Shown: positions 35,147-43,849, counted from the stretch's first letter. The stretch is DNA of 64,000 bases from Phormidesmis priestleyi Ana (GCA_001314865.1 LJZR01000010.1:1-64000), one strand, 5' to 3'. A program made the numbers and translations. Notes: generated by a model from the sequence alone, not told the origin.

Positions 35147-35659
35147 GTGCGATCGCAACCACAAAAAGATAGAGACGAGAAGAGATCACAAGTGAGCAAT
35201 GAGGCCGCCGCCAAGCACCTCAAAACGCGCCTAGAAGCAGCCTGCGACGGCCTATGGTGGAGCAGCGAAAGCGACTATCCGGTTGAAGTGGTTTGGCAGG
35301 CGACAGAGGATGACCCACCCACCGCGCCTGAAACAATTGACGAAGCCATTAATGAACCCATCAAGGAACCCATCAGTGAAACAACCCTTCGAAAATTGGC
35401 CAATCTTCCGGTGGATAGCCCGATACAAATCGCCGATGTAGAAGATTTTTTTAAGCGCCAAATTACCCCTCACAGCTGGCATACCGCTGAAGAAAAATCT
35501 CAGTGCGCTCGACTGAGCACACTGAAAGATCTGCTAACCGCTGCACTGCCCAACTTGCAGGTTTACTGCTGTGGCGAAGTGGAAATTAAGGCGTACGTCA
35601 TTGGCAATGCCATAGATGGCAGCATCGCAGGCATCAAAACAATACTCGTCCAAACCTAA
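35147..35659 (+). CDS. Nuclease A inhibitor-like (NuiA family) protein
   Basis: 170 residues from GTG 35147, 7 bases after GGAG. The family signature is LEAACDGLWWSSESDYPVEV (near residue 28), then LRKLANLPVDSPIQIADVED and FFKRQITPHSW..EEKSQCA, with LKDLLTAALPNLQVYCCGEV. NuiA of Anabaena binds and blocks the secreted NucA nuclease. A NucA-like nuclease is encoded 0.7 kb away on the other strand, so a functional pair is plausible. There is a DEAINEPIKEPISE insertion after the first strand. Confidence 0.82.
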   Translation: MRSQPQKDRDEKRSQVSNEAAAKHLKTRLEAACDGLWWSSESDYPVEVVWQATEDDPPTAPETIDEAINEPIKEPISETTLRKLANLPVDSPIQIADVEDFFKRQITPHSWHTAEEKSQCARLSTLKDLLTAALPNLQVYCCGEVEIKAYVIGNAIDGSIAGIKTILVQT

Positions 35660-35700
35660 ACTCGTCCAACTCTAAACTCGCTTTTTGAGAGATATTAACC

Positions 35701-36207
35701 TTACAACTCCACACTCATTTCAGTGATGGGCTCACTGCAAAAAATAGAGAGTTTACAGGCAACTTCTACCGCTTCTTTGGGCGTGTGGCCTAGTAGCAAA
35801 GCCGCTTTGGCAAAGTCTTGGCCAGAGCCAATGGCTTCAAATTCGTTCACTTCGTACACATCTAAACCGCCGTAAACGCGGAATAGCTTGCCGCTAAAGG
35901 CAATTAAGAAGCCGTTTTTAGGCGTATAGCCGCCTTCTTTTTTGCGAATCCATTCTCTGAATTCTACCAAAAAGTCAATAACGCTGAGGCGGTCGGTGTC
36001 GATAGGCTGATGGTTACGGCTAAATAGCTCCATCAGGGTGCCTTCGTAGCAGTCTCCCGTGCTGCCGATGATCATACCGTTTTGCTGAAATAGCTTGCTA
36101 TGGATAATGTCGGAGCTAGTTGTTTTGGAATAGAGCCTATCGGTCACTTGGGTGTCGGCAGCGAAGATAATAGCGCTCGATGTTTTGCTGGCTGCAATAA
36201 CGGTCAT
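35701..36207 (-). CDS. HslV/proteasome-like Ntn hydrolase
   Basis: 168 residues. After Met the next residue is Thr2 (MTVIAASKTSSAIIFAADTQ), the place of the nucleophile in HslV and proteasome beta subunits. The fold continues with IIGSTGDCYEGTLMELFSR, FLIAFSGKLFRVYGG, EFEAIGSGQDFAKAALLLGH and TPKEAVEVACKLSIFCSEPI. Compared with HslV the second strand is diverged and no HslU partner is adjacent. It lies between the nuclease-inhibitor-like and nuclease genes. It may be a stand-alone Ntn protease or amidase; activity is inferred from fold only. Confidence 0.7.
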   Translation of the reverse strand: MTVIAASKTSSAIIFAADTQVTDRLYSKTTSSDIIHSKLFQQNGMIIGSTGDCYEGTLMELFSRNHQPIDTDRLSVIDFLVEFREWIRKKEGGYTPKNGFLIAFSGKLFRVYGGLDVYEVNEFEAIGSGQDFAKAALLLGHTPKEAVEVACKLSIFCSEPITEMSVEL

Positions 36208-36351
36208 ATATATAGGGCTTAAATAGGGCTTAAGTCATAGAATGATTTATTTACAATACAAGATGAAATAGCCGATTTTGCAGTTAAAAATGACAGGAAA
36301 AGATAACTATCCAGACCCATAAAGACAAAAAAAGGAGAAGGGCTTGGAAAA

Positions 36352-37326
36352 TCAGCGGTTTTCGATGGCTGCTTGAATATCTTCGGGCACTTCTGAGAGC
36401 AAATCGTAACCAGTGGCAATTTCAATTCGATCCACAGTGGTGCGATAGGTTTGCCAGTCGGCTTCAATGCGATCGCTATTCGGCATATCCACCGCAATCA
36501 CCTGCGTACGGCGGCTAATATCGTCATCAACATCGTTTAGAACCACGATTACCTTCCACACCCGCCCCGGCACGGTAACCCTACCAACCTTGCCCTTGTC
36601 GCCATAAATTCCGGCTATCACATACAGCGCCTTGCCGTCCTCATGCACTAAATCCCGGCTATATTGCTCTAGCTCGCGCCAGGGGCCTCGGTTGTTTTCG
36701 CTGGCCTGCGGGAAAATGTTGGTCATTAAAAAGGTGCGCGAGTTGTCTTGGGGGGTGGCAGTGCGATCGCCCGAAGGCACCATATGCCCACGGTCGTATC
36801 CGCTACGGCGATACTCTCCCGGCGTCGCCTGATACACGCCCTCAGGCAGGCCGTCATCGGGACGAAAGTCATCTTGGCGATCTACACTGCCTAGCCATCG
36901 GTCATCTACACGCCAGCTGGCCCAGCTCAAAACATTGCGCGACTGGTTGTAGGCGATCGCATACTGCTCTCGCTCAATCAATATATTATTGAGATCATCA
37001 TTGGGCGCAGCGTTACTAGGATTGCCAAAGCTCAGGTGCTCACTGTTAGAAAAATAGGTCGCCGCACCTAATTCCAACTCTACAGCAGGCAGGCTTTCAC
37101 AGGCTTGCCCATTGCCGTCCCTATCCAGTCCGTAATAGTCTTCTTCAAAGCTAACGAGCACCTTTTGCGCCAGCAGCTGACTGGTAAAATCGCTACAGTT
37201 GCAGTAGCTATCGGCACAAGGCGGCAAGCTCGCATAAAGGTCGGCTTCAACATTGCAAGCATTGAGCGCCAGCAGCGCAGACGCAATAGAAAGGGAGACC
37301 CCAAAAAACCGAATAAGCCTTTGCAT
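36352..37326 (-). CDS. NucA-type DNA/RNA non-specific endonuclease lipoprotein
   Basis: About 324 residues from ATG 37326 (a GTG at 37347 is possible). The N-terminus is a signal peptide with lipobox (LLALNAC), then an excalibur-like calcium loop (DRDGNGQACESLP). The nuclease domain has LSWASWRVDDRWLG, the active-site segment YDRGHMVPSGDRTATPQDNS and MTNIFPQASENNRGPWRELE, the beta-beta-alpha metal site of NucA/EndoG nucleases, all intact. It should cut DNA and RNA outside the cytoplasm or in the periplasm. The inhibitor-like gene at 35147 would protect the cell. Confidence 0.93.
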   Translation of the reverse strand: MQRLIRFFGVSLSIASALLALNACNVEADLYASLPPCADSYCNCSDFTSQLLAQKVLVSFEEDYYGLDRDGNGQACESLPAVELELGAATYFSNSEHLSFGNPSNAAPNDDLNNILIEREQYAIAYNQSRNVLSWASWRVDDRWLGSVDRQDDFRPDDGLPEGVYQATPGEYRRSGYDRGHMVPSGDRTATPQDNSRTFLMTNIFPQASENNRGPWRELEQYSRDLVHEDGKALYVIAGIYGDKGKVGRVTVPGRVWKVIVVLNDVDDDISRRTQVIAVDMPNSDRIEADWQTYRTTVDRIEIATGYDLLSEVPEDIQAAIENR

Positions 37327-37599
37327 AAGTAAACGTAATAAATGCACGGGTTGAATGCAGGGGTGAGCCTAGTCAGAGCATAGTATATCTGTTCTATTTG
37401 CTCACTTTATAAAGGCTACAGGAGCATCGCCTGTTTGGCCAGCGCATTAACCGCTAGTTGATAGGTGTTGGTTAGCGAGTGCTAGTTAGCGAGTGCCAGT
37501 TAAAAGGTGCTAATTAAAAGGTGCCAGCCAAATAGTTCCGTCATCAAAAAGCTAGGACGGTATACTGAAAATCGTAATCACTCGGAGTTTTTTAAATTC

Positions 37600-38073
37600 A
37601 TGTTTAGTACGCTCATTTCCACGCTAAAAAATCGCTTCCCTGCGCCCACAGTTCAGGCTCATTGTGACGGGCCTTGCGGCGTATATGATCCGTCTTCTGC
37701 TCGAATTGCCGCAGAAGCTGTCGTTTCAATGACCAAAAAAATTCTGGACTTGCAGCATCCTGCCGATGACGACACTCAGGCAATGGCTGCCTACCAAAAC
37801 ACCATGTCTCGCTATGTAGCCATCAAAGAAGAGCAAGCACAAATCGCTAAAGACGAAATATTAGTGCTTTGGACTGACTACTTCAAGCCAGTTCATTTAG
37901 AAAAGTATCCTGACCTTCATGACACCTTTTGGAAAGCAGCCAAGCTGTGCTCTGCCTGCAAGGTAGAAGTCAGCACTCAGCACTGCGCCGAACTGATGGA
38001 AGCCATCCAAAAGATTCACAGCATTTTTTGGGAGACCAAGAGCCGCGACGTGGCCTGGTATACAGCGAGCTAG
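37600..38073 (+). CDS. sodN: Nickel superoxide dismutase
   Basis: 157 residues from ATG 37600 behind GGAG. A leader of about 20 residues (MFSTLISTLKNRFPAPTVQA) precedes the nickel hook HCDGPCGVYDP, whose His1, Cys2, Cys6 and Tyr9 of the mature enzyme are all present. The rest is the four-helix body (YQNTMSRYVAIKEEQAQIAK, EILVLWTDYFKPVHLEKYPD). It converts superoxide to peroxide and oxygen in the cytoplasm after leader removal. The processing protease gene sodX follows 76 bases downstream in the same direction. Confidence 0.98.
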   Translation: MFSTLISTLKNRFPAPTVQAHCDGPCGVYDPSSARIAAEAVVSMTKKILDLQHPADDDTQAMAAYQNTMSRYVAIKEEQAQIAKDEILVLWTDYFKPVHLEKYPDLHDTFWKAAKLCSACKVEVSTQHCAELMEAIQKIHSIFWETKSRDVAWYTAS

Positions 38074-38095
38074 TTGCTTAATCATCCATAACGCT

Positions 38096-38126
38096 GCATA
38101 GGGCACGGCATTGCTGTGCCCTATGC
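38096..38126 (+). terminator. Hairpin between sodN and sodX
   Basis: GCATAGGGCAC (38096-38106) pairs perfectly with GTGCCCTATGC (38116-38126) across a 9-base loop, 22 bases after the sodN stop. No T-run follows, so it could be a partial terminator or a 3' stabiliser that raises sodN mRNA relative to sodX. Confidence 0.6.
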
Positions 38127-38149
38127 TATGTAGACAACAAATCTCACTT

Positions 38150-38491
38150 ATGAAGCTCAAGCGTAATTGGAAGGAAATTGGCCTTTGGGCCTTAGGCAAG
38201 CGCTGGCGCTTTCGAGTGAACAACAACTCTATGCTCCCAACGTTAAAGCCTCAAGAGGATGTGTTGGTTGTGCCCATTAGTCAAAACGCGCCGATTGCGC
38301 CCGGTGATATTGTTGTTTTTTTTCATCCGCTAAGGCCAACAATGCGAATGGTAAAGCGCGTGAGTGAGACTTTTTATGACGGTGGCTGCTATGTGCTCAG
38401 TGACAATATGGCTGAAGGTAGCGATAGCCGGTCGTTTGGTGTGGTAGGCCCAGAGCTGCTGATTGGCCGTGTAACAAGCCGTTTGATTTAA
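38150..38491 (+). CDS. sodX: Nickel-type SOD maturation protease
   Basis: 113 residues from ATG 38150. It is a short signal-peptidase-I-like (S26) protein: RFRVNNNSMLPTLKPQEDVL holds the nucleophilic Ser, PTMRMVKRVSETF the general-base Lys, and GCYVLSDNMAEGSDSRSFGV the third conserved box. It has no membrane anchor, as expected for the NiSOD leader protease. Order and spacing relative to sodN are as in other cyanobacteria. Confidence 0.95.
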   Translation: MKLKRNWKEIGLWALGKRWRFRVNNNSMLPTLKPQEDVLVVPISQNAPIAPGDIVVFFHPLRPTMRMVKRVSETFYDGGCYVLSDNMAEGSDSRSFGVVGPELLIGRVTSRLI

Positions 38492-38602
38492 GCAGGCTGA
38501 TTTAAAGACCTGATTGAAGCGGCCTGATTGAAGCACATATCTCTAAACTTTGTTGGTTCTATTTTTCATCTCTTTTTTATTTCGACTGAAGGAAGTCTTT
38601 CT

Positions 38603-39079
38603 ATGTCTGCTACGCTTCGCTTGGCTACGGCTGAGGATGTATCTGCGATTTTTGCTTTGATTCAAGCGCTGAGTGAATATGAAAAACTCGCACATGAAAT
38701 GGTCGGCGCAGAGGCTGATTTGCATCGGGGATTATTTGGAACGCCCAGCTATGCTGAATCGGTCGTGGCTGAAGTCAATGGTCAGGTGGTTGGGTTTGCG
38801 CTTTATTTTTACAATTTTTCGACTTTCCTGATGAAGCCAGGGATATATTTAGAAGATTTGTTCGTATTGCCTGAATATCGGCGGCAGGGAATTGCAACAG
38901 ATTTGCTCAAGTATCTTGCTAGCCGAGCGCTGAGCCAAGGCTGTGGCCGACTAGAGTGGAGCGTGTTGGACTGGAACGAAAGTGCAATTACCTTTTATCA
39001 GCGTATCGGTGCGGTGCTGATGGATGAGTGGACAGGATGCCGGGTAACTGGGGCAGCGTTAGAGAATTTAGCAAGTTAA
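38603..39079 (+). CDS. GNAT family N-acetyltransferase
   Basis: 158 residues from ATG 38603. The fold is clear: ATLRLATAEDVSAIFALIQA, AEVNGQVVGFALYFYNFSTF, and the acetyl-CoA-binding segment YLEDLFVLPEYRRQGIATDL, with LEWSVLDWNESAITFYQRIG. It resembles diamine/spermidine acetyltransferase-like proteins (the FLMKPGIYLEDLFV pattern). Substrate likely a small amine, not certain. About 110 bases after sodX with short repeats in between, so co-transcription is uncertain. Confidence 0.93.
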   Translation: MSATLRLATAEDVSAIFALIQALSEYEKLAHEMVGAEADLHRGLFGTPSYAESVVAEVNGQVVGFALYFYNFSTFLMKPGIYLEDLFVLPEYRRQGIATDLLKYLASRALSQGCGRLEWSVLDWNESAITFYQRIGAVLMDEWTGCRVTGAALENLAS

Positions 39080-39158
39080 AGAATTTAGCAAGTTAGAGAA
39101 TTGGAAAGCTAGAGAATTGAAAAGTTAGGAACTGGGTGAAATGAGGAATCGGGCACTG

Positions 39159-40013
39159 CTATAACGTGAGATGACGCGCGATCGCCCACCGGATCAACGC
39201 CCCACCTTGCGATGACTTTTGCACCACTTCACCTCGCAAATACTTCATCATCACCAGCCTGCCCAAGCCTTTAATTCGTCCATACGCCCTCCCTTTTAGC
39301 CACTGCCAGGCGTTCACACGACCATTCACCTCGGCATACATTGGCGCAAACGCTAGCTTGCCATACAGTACATCTGCCCGATGTGCGGTGCTGAGCTTAT
39401 TTTGCCGATGCTCCAAGTTAGGCCTGCCGCCATGCTCGCCATAATTGCGAAAAGGCACATAGTTGTGTGCGCCTCGGTCTCGCAAGTAGTACTCAATGCC
39501 TGAATCCCAAGGCGAGTAAGCTCTAGGCCCTGGATCTTTTTCCACCTGCGCGGCCAACTCTATCAGCAACCTCGCACTTTTGGCGGTAATGACATAGGCC
39601 ACCATAGAAGTGGAATAGCCTTGGGCAAAGCGTTCATTCGCTTCGCCTGTGATAACGTTGTATACCTGAGCTGCACAGGTATATAGCCAAGCAATGCCCA
39701 AATCGGCGTCAGCCGGATCAAACGGCAACGGCAGCTGAGCAAAATTGACGACCGGTACAAAGTCAGCTTCTACAATCAGCGTAGGTTTTTCGGAACGGAG
39801 GGCGAGTTCCCAAGCGCTGCGATGGTTAAGCAGGCACAAAAAGCTGGGTGAATAGGTTTCGTATCCGGGCTGATGCACCTGCCTCAAAACCGTGCATTGG
39901 CAGCCTGCTTGACTGAGGGTTTCAGCGAGTTGCTCGGTTGGCTCTTTGTAGGCAATGACTAAGGTTTGAGCAATGCTCTCTACCAGTTTGGGACAGGGGC
40001 CTTGATGGGGCAT
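39159..40013 (-). CDS. Glycosyltransferase-like protein (GT25-like)
   Basis: 284 residues. CLLNHRSAWELALRSEKPTL and IVEADFVPVVNFAQL resemble the LPS-type GT25 fold, in which an S-H-x-x-A-W segment precedes an acidic metal motif (here EAD). Later parts are YSTSMVAYVITAKSARLLIE, SPWDSGIEYYLRDRGAHNYV and a basic C-terminus with RAYGRIKGLGRLVMMKYLRG. No membrane helix. Likely acts in surface polysaccharide synthesis, but the sugar and acceptor are unknown and no other sugar genes are adjacent. Confidence 0.6.
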   Translation of the reverse strand: MPHQGPCPKLVESIAQTLVIAYKEPTEQLAETLSQAGCQCTVLRQVHQPGYETYSPSFLCLLNHRSAWELALRSEKPTLIVEADFVPVVNFAQLPLPFDPADADLGIAWLYTCAAQVYNVITGEANERFAQGYSTSMVAYVITAKSARLLIELAAQVEKDPGPRAYSPWDSGIEYYLRDRGAHNYVPFRNYGEHGGRPNLEHRQNKLSTAHRADVLYGKLAFAPMYAEVNGRVNAWQWLKGRAYGRIKGLGRLVMMKYLRGEVVQKSSQGGALIRWAIARHLTL

Positions 40014-40276
40014 AGGGTTGCTTAAAAAATAATAATAGGGAAAATTTTTAGCGTGTTTAAGCAGATCTGGCCAAGCGATTCATTTTATCAAATGCTTCTG
40101 GTGCTTTTTTGCGTATATTTTTCTGAACGGTTGGTATATTCAGTGACTCGCCATAGACAAAGGCAAACACTGCGTAATAATAGGGGCAGGTCACTATTGG
40201 CGAATAAGCCGGTGTTACAACGACCTCTCAAAGCGGCAGGCTCAGTTTTTTGCCGTTATTTCTGCATCTAGGCAAC

Positions 40277-42610
40277 ATGGCAGACAATATTCCACCTGAT
40301 GATCGTGCCCAGCCGCAAAATGTTAGCGGGCCAGATTGGAGTCAACAGGACTTACGCGATCGCGACTTTAGCAACGCAAATTTTGAAGGCGCAAATTTTG
40401 AAGGGGCCAACCTCGCTAGAGCCAACTTAACAGGCGCTAATTTACGGCAGGCCAACCTATGCCGGGCGAACTTACAAGGGGCTAACTTAACCAATGTTGA
40501 TGCCCAAGGTGCCCTATTTAGTGGTGCAGACTTGAGTGATTTACAAGCGCCCAATGCCGACTTTAGCAACTGCGACAATTTTAACCGGTGTGACTTGCGC
40601 CACGCGGTTTTAGAAAACGCAAATTTTGAAAATTCAAATTTAAGACGATCCAACTTAGAGGCAGCCCAGCTCAAAGGCGCTAATTTTAAAAATGCACGTC
40701 TGCGCCGTACCAATTTGGAACGAGCCGATTTAACGGAGATTGATGCGATCGCAGCGAACTTTGGCGCAGCGAAGCTAAAAGACGCCTGTTTGCATCAGGC
40801 CAAGCTCACCTCGACATACCTAAGAGGTGTCGATTTTTCAAATGCCGATTTAACCGAAGCCGACTGCCAAGAAGCCGATTTTCAAGGCGCTCGCCTAGTT
40901 GGCGCTTGCCTAGACGATGCCAATCTTAAATATGCGCGCCTCAGAAGAACCAATTTAACAGAAGCCTCTTTTCAGCGAGCAACCTTGCAAGATGCCAAAC
41001 TCTCCAAGGCCGATGCAACCGCCGCTAATTTTAGTCATGCCATCTTAAGGTCTGCCGATTTCAAAGGGGCCATTCTCGATTCAGCCAAGCTTCAACATGC
41101 GCGTATGAACCTAGTTCAGCTACAAGGGGCCTCTTTGCGAAAGGCTGACTTATCCCATACCCACTTGCAAAATGCAGAGCTACGGGGAGCTGATTTAAAA
41201 AACGCTACTTTTGAGCAGGCCAATCTTGAATCTGCGATGCTGCATGGTGCCTATTTAAAGGGAACTAATTTTCAGAAAGCCAGCTTAATCAATGCCCAGC
41301 TCAGTAGAGTGCGGACAAAACGAGCGAATTTTGATCAGGCTGTATTGACTGGTGCAGGATTAAATGGTGCTGACCTGCGATTTTCGAGCTTTCGTAACGC
41401 CCAGCTTAATCAAGTACAGGCAGAGCGAGCTAACTTTTCCTGTGCTGACTTAAGCAACGCTGAATTAAGCGGCAGCAGGCTCAACCGAGCAACCTTGAGT
41501 GGAACCATTTTCGCCGGAGCCAATTTAACCGATGCACGGCTAAACGGGACGGAACTCGCAGGCGTAGATATGAGCGGTGCTTGCCTCATTAATGCACAGA
41601 TCTCAGACGCAAATTTAGCCTGCATCAACTTTAAAAATGCTGATTTGTCGGGGGCTAAGTTTAGCCGAGTCACGCTGAGCAACGCCAACTTTCAGGCTGC
41701 TACCTTAGCAGCAACTGAGTTCAAAAATTGCTACATCAGTGGTGCTGACTTTGACTCTGCCACGCTAAATGGCACCCAGTTGCGGGGTGCAAAACTATTA
41801 CATACGACATTTTCTAACGTGAGTCTGACGAATGTTGATTTGAGCCAAGCCTATCTTTCCTACGCACAGTTTGAGAATAGCGAGGCGATCGCTACCGACT
41901 TTAGCGGGGCAGATGTTACAGCAGTCACTTGGACTGATTTAAGCTTTCAAGGCGCAATGCTTACTTTTTGCATTGGCCTATCAGCAGAATCAATCACTCA
42001 GCTCAATGCCTACGGGGCCACTTGCCCAGATGACACCCTCAAGAGCACAATAGACGGTTTGCAAGTTGAACAGGTTCGCCGAGAGGATGGCGAAGATCGG
42101 TTAACGGATTTTGAAGAAGCGCTAAACCGATTTCAAGATACGCTGAACTTGCTTGAATCAGTTCGGCAAGGATTTGGCAACAATCCGATAGAGAGCAACT
42201 TTCGGCATGTAAAAATGCTGATTGAAAAGCTGGAGCAGTTTGCCAACAAGCACAACAAGTACCGACGCGTGATTGGTGAGATAGAAACAGACATGAATGC
42301 GCTAGGAGTAAATGATGCGATCGCATTTAAAGAAGTGCTTGAAAGCATTCGAGTTCGCATTTCTCGACTCAAGCGCTGCCAAAACGAACTAGAAGGCATC
42401 TGCCGCAATCCATTGATGTTCTTTGACCGCTGCTTGCTCGCTAGCTCCGGCTATTTAAGCGCAGATTCAGTTTGGCTGAGCACAGAAGAAGACCAGGATC
42501 ACTGGAGCGACGATAACCCGATCGAAATTACGGAAATTTATCTCGAAGGCTTCTATCCTAATGATCCTCCTAACGAAGAGTCTGATGAAGAGTCTGGTCA
42601 AGATAATTAA
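40277..42610 (+). CDS. Long pentapeptide-repeat protein
   Basis: 777 residues from ATG 40277. Residues about 20-600 consist of A(N/D)LXX pentapeptides (FSNANFEGANFEGANLARAN; LTGANLRQANLCRANLQGAN), which build a right-handed four-sided helix, here with more than 100 repeats. The last 170 residues are a different, helical domain (FEEALNRFQDTLNLLESVRQ; KHNKYRRVIGEIETDMNALG; RCQNELEGICRNPLMFFDRC) and an acidic end. No signal peptide. Binding or scaffolding function is likely; the C-terminal domain is unrecognised. Its stop is 2 bases from the end of the convergent next gene. Confidence 0.9.
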   Translation: MADNIPPDDRAQPQNVSGPDWSQQDLRDRDFSNANFEGANFEGANLARANLTGANLRQANLCRANLQGANLTNVDAQGALFSGADLSDLQAPNADFSNCDNFNRCDLRHAVLENANFENSNLRRSNLEAAQLKGANFKNARLRRTNLERADLTEIDAIAANFGAAKLKDACLHQAKLTSTYLRGVDFSNADLTEADCQEADFQGARLVGACLDDANLKYARLRRTNLTEASFQRATLQDAKLSKADATAANFSHAILRSADFKGAILDSAKLQHARMNLVQLQGASLRKADLSHTHLQNAELRGADLKNATFEQANLESAMLHGAYLKGTNFQKASLINAQLSRVRTKRANFDQAVLTGAGLNGADLRFSSFRNAQLNQVQAERANFSCADLSNAELSGSRLNRATLSGTIFAGANLTDARLNGTELAGVDMSGACLINAQISDANLACINFKNADLSGAKFSRVTLSNANFQAATLAATEFKNCYISGADFDSATLNGTQLRGAKLLHTTFSNVSLTNVDLSQAYLSYAQFENSEAIATDFSGADVTAVTWTDLSFQGAMLTFCIGLSAESITQLNAYGATCPDDTLKSTIDGLQVEQVRREDGEDRLTDFEEALNRFQDTLNLLESVRQGFGNNPIESNFRHVKMLIEKLEQFANKHNKYRRVIGEIETDMNALGVNDAIAFKEVLESIRVRISRLKRCQNELEGICRNPLMFFDRCLLASSGYLSADSVWLSTEEDQDHWSDDNPIEITEIYLEGFYPNDPPNEESDEESGQDN

Positions 42611-42612
42611 CA

Positions 42613-42942
42613 TCACTCGTCATCGTCATCTGGCTTTTGCGGAAATAAGTCGCGAGTGACGACATAGCAAAGGCCCAGCAAATCAGAAGCAAGTGCGCCT
42701 AGCAGCAAATACTGCATTCGCTCAGAGAATGCTTTAACTTTAAACGCAGGCAGTGAAAGCATCACCATCAACCAAATAGGCGCAACATACATTGGAATAA
42801 TCAACGCGGCTAAAACCTTTGTCCGAGAATCTATTCGGTGCTTAAGTTCAGCACTTTTACGCGCTTCACTAGTCGCAAAATCGTACTCTTTAACATTTGG
42901 CTTATTAAGATATTCTTCAGTGGTTGTCGTCACTGCTGGCAT
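42613..42942 (-). CDS. Small two-helix membrane protein
   Basis: About 109 residues from ATG 42942; a TTG at 42957 would add five. An N-terminal soluble part (YLNKPNVKEYDFATSEARKS) leads to two membrane helices (VLAALIIPMYVAPIWLMVML; YLLLGALASDLLGLCYVVTR) and an acidic tail DDDDE. It lies directly downstream of a ribbon-helix-helix gene, and the two are probably one transcription unit. I recognise no family. Confidence 0.6.
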   Translation of the reverse strand: MPAVTTTTEEYLNKPNVKEYDFATSEARKSAELKHRIDSRTKVLAALIIPMYVAPIWLMVMLSLPAFKVKAFSERMQYLLLGALASDLLGLCYVVTRDLFPQKPDDDDE

Positions 42943-42961
42943 TAAGACTGTCGTCAAAGTG

Positions 42962-43237
42962 CTAGGTCAAAAGAATTTCTTTAACGACCGCATCGCCTTC
43001 AATGACACCGATGCCCCGCCCTTCCTGCTTAGCATCTTGAGCGATACCATAAAGCGCTAATCCCGTTCTTAAGACATCGGCTAAGCTTTTGCCTGAGTCA
43101 TCGGCTAGTCGTTGCAGAAGCTCATAGGCAGCAGGTGCTAGCTCTAAGTTCAAACGTTTTTTGTCAGTAACTGCCTGTCGCTTTTGCTTCGCAGAAACTT
43201 GTGTAGTTTGTGGCATATCTTTCTCTTTACTGGTCAT
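42962..43237 (-). CDS. Ribbon-helix-helix-like DNA-binding protein
   Basis: 91 residues (or 84 from the second ATG at 43216). KKRLNLELAPAAYELLQRLA and DDSGKSLADVLRTGLALYGI fit the CopG/MetJ-type beta strand plus two helices. A short tail GRGIGVIEGDAVVKEILL follows. Such proteins bind palindromic operators as dimers and often repress their own gene; two inverted repeats lie upstream at 43354-43470. It may also be an antitoxin, but no toxin-like partner is recognised in the adjacent membrane gene. Confidence 0.72.
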   Translation of the reverse strand: MTSKEKDMPQTTQVSAKQKRQAVTDKKRLNLELAPAAYELLQRLADDSGKSLADVLRTGLALYGIAQDAKQEGRGIGVIEGDAVVKEILLT

Positions 43238-43353
43238 TACTATAAAAAGGCCCTGCTTTGACTATTGCAATTAATATAGTGCGGTTAAATTAATCCATTT
43301 TGATTATCCGAACCTTTCGAGTCAGAAAAGCTATTTGGATTCAAACCAATTTT

Positions 43354-43470
43354 TGAAATCAATTTGAGTGCAAACCGCCTTCAAATCGATTTCAGATTCT
43401 GACCTATATTACACATAAAAATACACAGATTTTGATCCAAAACATCATTAAAAATGTGTATTTTTATGTG
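43354..43470. promoter_or_regulatory. Two inverted repeats upstream of RHH gene
   Basis: TGAAATCAATTTGA (43354-43367) and TCAAATCGATTTCA (43381-43394) are inverted with one mismatch, 13 bases apart. CACATAAAAATACACA (43412-43427) and TGTGTATTTTTATGTG (43455-43470) are perfectly inverted, 27 bases apart. The surrounding 43238-43621 spacer is AT-rich and has no gene. The pairs could be operators of the ribbon-helix-helix protein or the ends of a small element. Confidence 0.5.
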
Positions 43471-43621
43471 AAGCAGGGATGAAAGTAGAGCCTGACCTAA
43501 AGTCGCTGAGATAAATTGCCAAGATCGCTGACATTTACGTCAGCGAGGATTCAGGTGCTTGTGAAATTGGCATTCACATGGCTGTCCTTGTCCGACTCTT
43601 CGTTGACCTCTTCAAGCTTGC

Positions 43622-43849
43622 CTATCGCAGCGACTCGATAAAAACGCCGGTGATAATCAGAACAACTGTAGTAGCGCCGAATCTCAGGAGAATTGGGCCT
43701 ACAGAGGCAATCAGCAAATCGCCTAGCGGCTGGGCCCCGAAAAGCATTAGAAAAAACAGTATTAAGGTGAATGCAAATACCCAGATAACAAATAGCTTGA
43801 GCAAGTGGCCAGCTAGGTGAAGTAAAGAAGGCTTAGGGCGATGAATCAT
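43622..43849 (-). CDS. Small membrane protein
   Basis: 75 residues from ATG 43849. Two hydrophobic helices (LLKLFVIWVFAFTLILFFLM; SVGPILLRFGATTVVLIITG) joined by a short loop make up most of the protein. The start follows MIHRPKPSLLHLAGHLL; a longer frame to 43897 exists. I do not recognise a family. It stands alone in a sparse, AT-rich region. Confidence 0.5.
   Translation of the reverse strand: MIHRPKPSLLHLAGHLLKLFVIWVFAFTLILFFLMLFGAQPLGDLLIASVGPILLRFGATTVVLIITGVFIESLR

Noticed and set aside
35145-35160. ATG at 35145 as start of the NuiA-like gene
   Set aside because: It is out of frame with the conserved protein; GTG 35147 is in frame and correctly spaced from GGAG.
40053-40271. 72-residue ORF between the GT25-like and pentapeptide genes
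   Set aside because: Composition is unconvincing, it has no recognisable family or clear ribosome site, and it overlaps the leader of the next gene.
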